A stretch of DNA of 8,283 nucleotides from an uncultured Phaeodactylibacter sp. (lineage in GTDB: Bacteria; Bacteroidota; Bacteroidia; Chitinophagales; Saprospiraceae), in assembly GCA_913062745.1 (NCBI GenBank), contig CAJXXJ010000136.1, forward strand, positions 1 to 8,283, read 5' to 3'. Below the pieces are notes generated by a model, which had not been told where the DNA came from, made no database searches, and saw nothing but the letters and a program-made list of their open reading frames with translations. The first letter of the stretch is position 1, and each line of letters opens with the position of its first letter. The translations under genes were made by a program, and so were the position numbers. This document shows, piece after piece, positions 6,707 through 8,283 of this stretch.

Positions 6707-6848
6707 ATCATACAATCCAAAATAAGTTCTTTATGACACCCATTATTCCTTCTTCTTGTTTTTGGTAATTTGGTTAACCAACGCCCAATCATCATTAACC
6801 AGCAGCTTAGAAGTAAGCTGTTTATCTACTAAACCAAATAACCGAGGT

Positions 6849-7145
6849 ATGACTAAGAGGTCTGTTAAACGCCGACTCATTAGAGCCCGAATTTCATTAA
6901 ACCATACCGTCCAGAAAATTCTTGACATCAACCGCAACCGGAAGCGACTCTCTTACTCCAACCGGGCTCAGGAACGCGAGAAAATCCTCAACGAGGAACT
7001 CCGCGTGCTGAACAAAATGGCTGAGAACCAAGCCAGGCTCGTACGCCATTACGAACAATCACTACTACACCAAGCACAGAAACAACAAACCGTAAAACCA
7101 GGCAGCACGACTGCTCCGCAGCAGCAGCCCAGTGTACTAGGCTAA
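6849..7145 (+). CDS. Small basic hypothetical protein with coiled coil
   Basis: The frame encodes 98 residues from ATG 6849. It starts very basic (MTKRSVKRRLIRARISLNH), continues as a charged helix likely to form a coiled coil (SNRAQEREKILNEELRVLNK, about residues 38-57) and ends in a disordered Gln/Pro tail (TAPQQQPSVLG). No known domain, signal peptide or membrane segment is visible; the basic N-terminus could bind nucleic acid. Codon use is uneven: the first 20 or so codons use AGG, CGA, AGA and TTA, while those after about 6910 look like the rest of the window. The N-terminus is thus uncertain. The frame is open further upstream to a TTG at 6756, but that part reads like non-coding sequence. 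The stop lies inside the end of the convergent gene (9-bp overlap). I do not recognise the protein. Confidence 0.55.
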   Translation: MTKRSVKRRLIRARISLNHTVQKILDINRNRKRLSYSNRAQEREKILNEELRVLNKMAENQARLVRHYEQSLLHQAQKQQTVKPGSTTAPQQQPSVLG

Positions 7146-8282
7146 CTGCATCTTGTCCTGTACGCGGTTGACAACGCCCGGGACGAAGGGCCGGATTTGC
7201 TCCAGCAAGTCCCGTAGCTGATGTTGCTTGTCCTCGATGCGGTCGAGCGCAAGTATAGATTCGTGCACCAGCTCAGAAAGCTCTTCTTTCTGCAGCAGCA
7301 TTTCTTTATACTGCGCTATCGCATTGTACCACAGTATAGTGGGCAGGTAATTCGCATTGCGCTGATACTGCCGGTCGCGGTCAATCAGCTGATACTTGCG
7401 TACAATCTTTAGCAGCTTGGCATACTTTTCCTGCCGCAGCACTGCCTCCAGGTAGGAAGAAAAAAAGATGTGCCAGCGGTACTCAAATACTTCCTTCTTG
7501 TAAGCCTGCAGGAACGACTCCGCATAATTCTCAGCGTTGCGGTACTGTTCGTTGGCATTGAGGCATTTGAGGTAAAAGGCTACAAAACCAATACGGTTGT
7601 GGAAACTCGGGCTGTTCTTCATTTCCGGGTAAGCGGTGCGCATGAGCTCTAGGGCTTCGGCGTACTTTTTCTGCCGCAGCAGCACAGCACTCAGGTTATT
7701 GACGTAGTGGATGTAATCGCTGTTTTTATCCCGGATGGAGAGGTAACCGTAGTATTCGGCCTTATCGTATTCCTGAAATTTAGTGTGCAACAGCAGCCGG
7801 TTACCGTAGTAGTTGAGCAGCAGCCGGCGGGAGTAATACTGCCCGCGCCGGAATACCTCGTCTATGTAGTCGTACTTCTCCAGCAGCTTATCGAACTGCC
7901 GGTAATTGAAGTAAATAAAAGTAAGCCGTACCAGCGCCAAGTAGCGGTTGAGGCCATCGAGGGCCTCATCGTAGAAGACTTCTGTCAGCCAGTTCTCCCA
8001 GTGGATCGACTGCGAGGACTGCTCAGAATACTGCCCGACGATATCAAGCGTAGCATCGTGCATGCGGTCAAAAACCTGCTTGCACTCCCTGTACTTGGCC
8101 GCGTAGCGTTTCAGAAAATCCTCCGTGACCCGGTGGTGCCCGTAGCGCATGCGGATGAGCAGAAACTGCCGGTACAGCTGCACCAGCTCGTAGAATTTCG
8201 TGAAGTAGAAATCAAGCCCCTCGTAGTCGCGTATAGCCTTGATCAGCTGTTTTTCTTCCTGCGGCTCAATCGCATCCGTCAT
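7137..8282 (-). CDS. TPR-like all-helical hypothetical protein, start at window edge
   Basis: The frame gives 381 residues with no break. It is all-helical by eye and unusually rich in Tyr, Leu, Arg and Lys. At least one good tetratricopeptide-like unit is visible (about 192-219, containing NNLSAVLLRQKKYAEALELM), with weaker units before it (about 155-184, NYYGNRLLLHTKF then DKAEYYGYLSI) and after it (about 228-260). A segment VLRQEKYAKLLKIVRKY (about 281-297) again has the repeat pattern. It has no signal peptide or membrane helix, so it is likely cytoplasmic; TPR solenoids usually bind other proteins. No catalytic motif is seen. An ATG falls at 8280-8282, one base from the window end, so the true start may be further upstream and the gene partial. 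Its last codons overlap the end of the small plus-strand gene. Confidence 0.8.
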   Translation of the reverse strand: MTDAIEPQEEKQLIKAIRDYEGLDFYFTKFYELVQLYRQFLLIRMRYGHHRVTEDFLKRYAAKYRECKQVFDRMHDATLDIVGQYSEQSSQSIHWENWLTEVFYDEALDGLNRYLALVRLTFIYFNYRQFDKLLEKYDYIDEVFRRGQYYSRRLLLNYYGNRLLLHTKFQEYDKAEYYGYLSIRDKNSDYIHYVNNLSAVLLRQKKYAEALELMRTAYPEMKNSPSFHNRIGFVAFYLKCLNANEQYRNAENYAESFLQAYKKEVFEYRWHIFFSSYLEAVLRQEKYAKLLKIVRKYQLIDRDRQYQRNANYLPTILWYNAIAQYKEMLLQKEELSELVHESILALDRIEDKQHQLRDLLEQIRPFVPGVVNRVQDKMQLA

Positions 8283-8283
8283 G

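Larger units (their letters stand above)
6477..6848. other. AT-rich intergenic region with repeats
   Basis: About 370 bp between the exported-protein promoter and the next credible start codon. From about 6520 base composition falls well below that of the flanking genes, with T-runs (6657-6664) and few GC-ending codons in any frame. It holds two direct copies of GCATTAACA, a perfect inverted repeat, a TAnnTTTG match, and two loosely similar blocks of ATCCAAA followed by ATAAGTT (6634-6653 and 6715-6728). No tRNA-like fold, transposase or plus-strand ORF of useful length was found. The only reading frame with some coding look is on the minus strand (6743-6937), listed as a finding. It may be regulatory DNA or scar tissue from an insertion. 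Confidence 0.5.

Noticed and set aside
6756..6848. Upstream extension of the small basic protein from a TTG
   Set aside because: The added residues (MFLVIWLTNAQSS and on) look like translated non-coding DNA and start within AT-rich sequence; ATG 6849 is more likely.
7111..7124. Small hairpin CTGCT/AGCAG near the end of the small plus-strand gene as a terminator
   Set aside because: Only a 5-bp stem made of CAG-type codons within coding sequence, no T-run on the plus strand.

Overview
The window is chromosomal DNA from a member of the phylum Bacteroidota, plausibly a Saprospiraceae/Lewinella-like marine or sludge lineage. The phylum call rests on three things: a Bacteroidota-style TonB-dependent receptor, two exact copies of the phylum's promoter element TAnnTTTG (both TATCTTTG) in front of well-supported genes, and a miaB gene followed directly by an orphan sigma-54 activator. 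The family-level guess is inference only. Most of the window is GC-rich coding sequence; about 6520-6920 is clearly AT-richer.

Layout. 1-1740 (+) is the 3' part of an outer-membrane TonB-dependent receptor that begins before the window. It ends at a strong hairpin shared with a tiny minus-strand reading frame (1781-1888). A 32-residue predicted single-helix membrane peptide (2026-2124, +) meets, tail to tail with overlapping stop codons, a minus-strand DUF4349 lipoprotein (2121-2927). A divergent intergenic region carries a good promoter for miaB (3075-4520, +), which is followed by a sigma-54-dependent AAA+ activator without a sensor domain (4578-5897, +). A second two-way hairpin terminator (5929-5962) separates that unit from a minus-strand exported protein with a DUF4177-like tail (5990-6439). 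Next come about 400 bp of AT-rich, mostly non-coding DNA with a direct repeat, a perfect inverted repeat and a candidate promoter. It leads into a small basic/coiled-coil hypothetical gene (6849-7145, +), whose stop overlaps the end of a long tyrosine-rich, TPR-like minus-strand protein (7137-8282) that reaches the window edge.

How the genes relate. miaB and the sigma-54 activator look like one transcription unit: 57 bp apart, no terminator between, one promoter upstream. The other genes are single units arranged convergently or divergently and do not form a visible pathway. Envelope functions recur (receptor, lipoprotein, small membrane peptide, exported protein). I see no CRISPR array, rRNA or tRNA gene, transposase, prophage or recognisable defence operon. 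I did not find a convincing new multi-gene system. The best leads are the unannotated small ORFs, the AT-rich block with competing reading frames, and the orphan sigma-54 activator.
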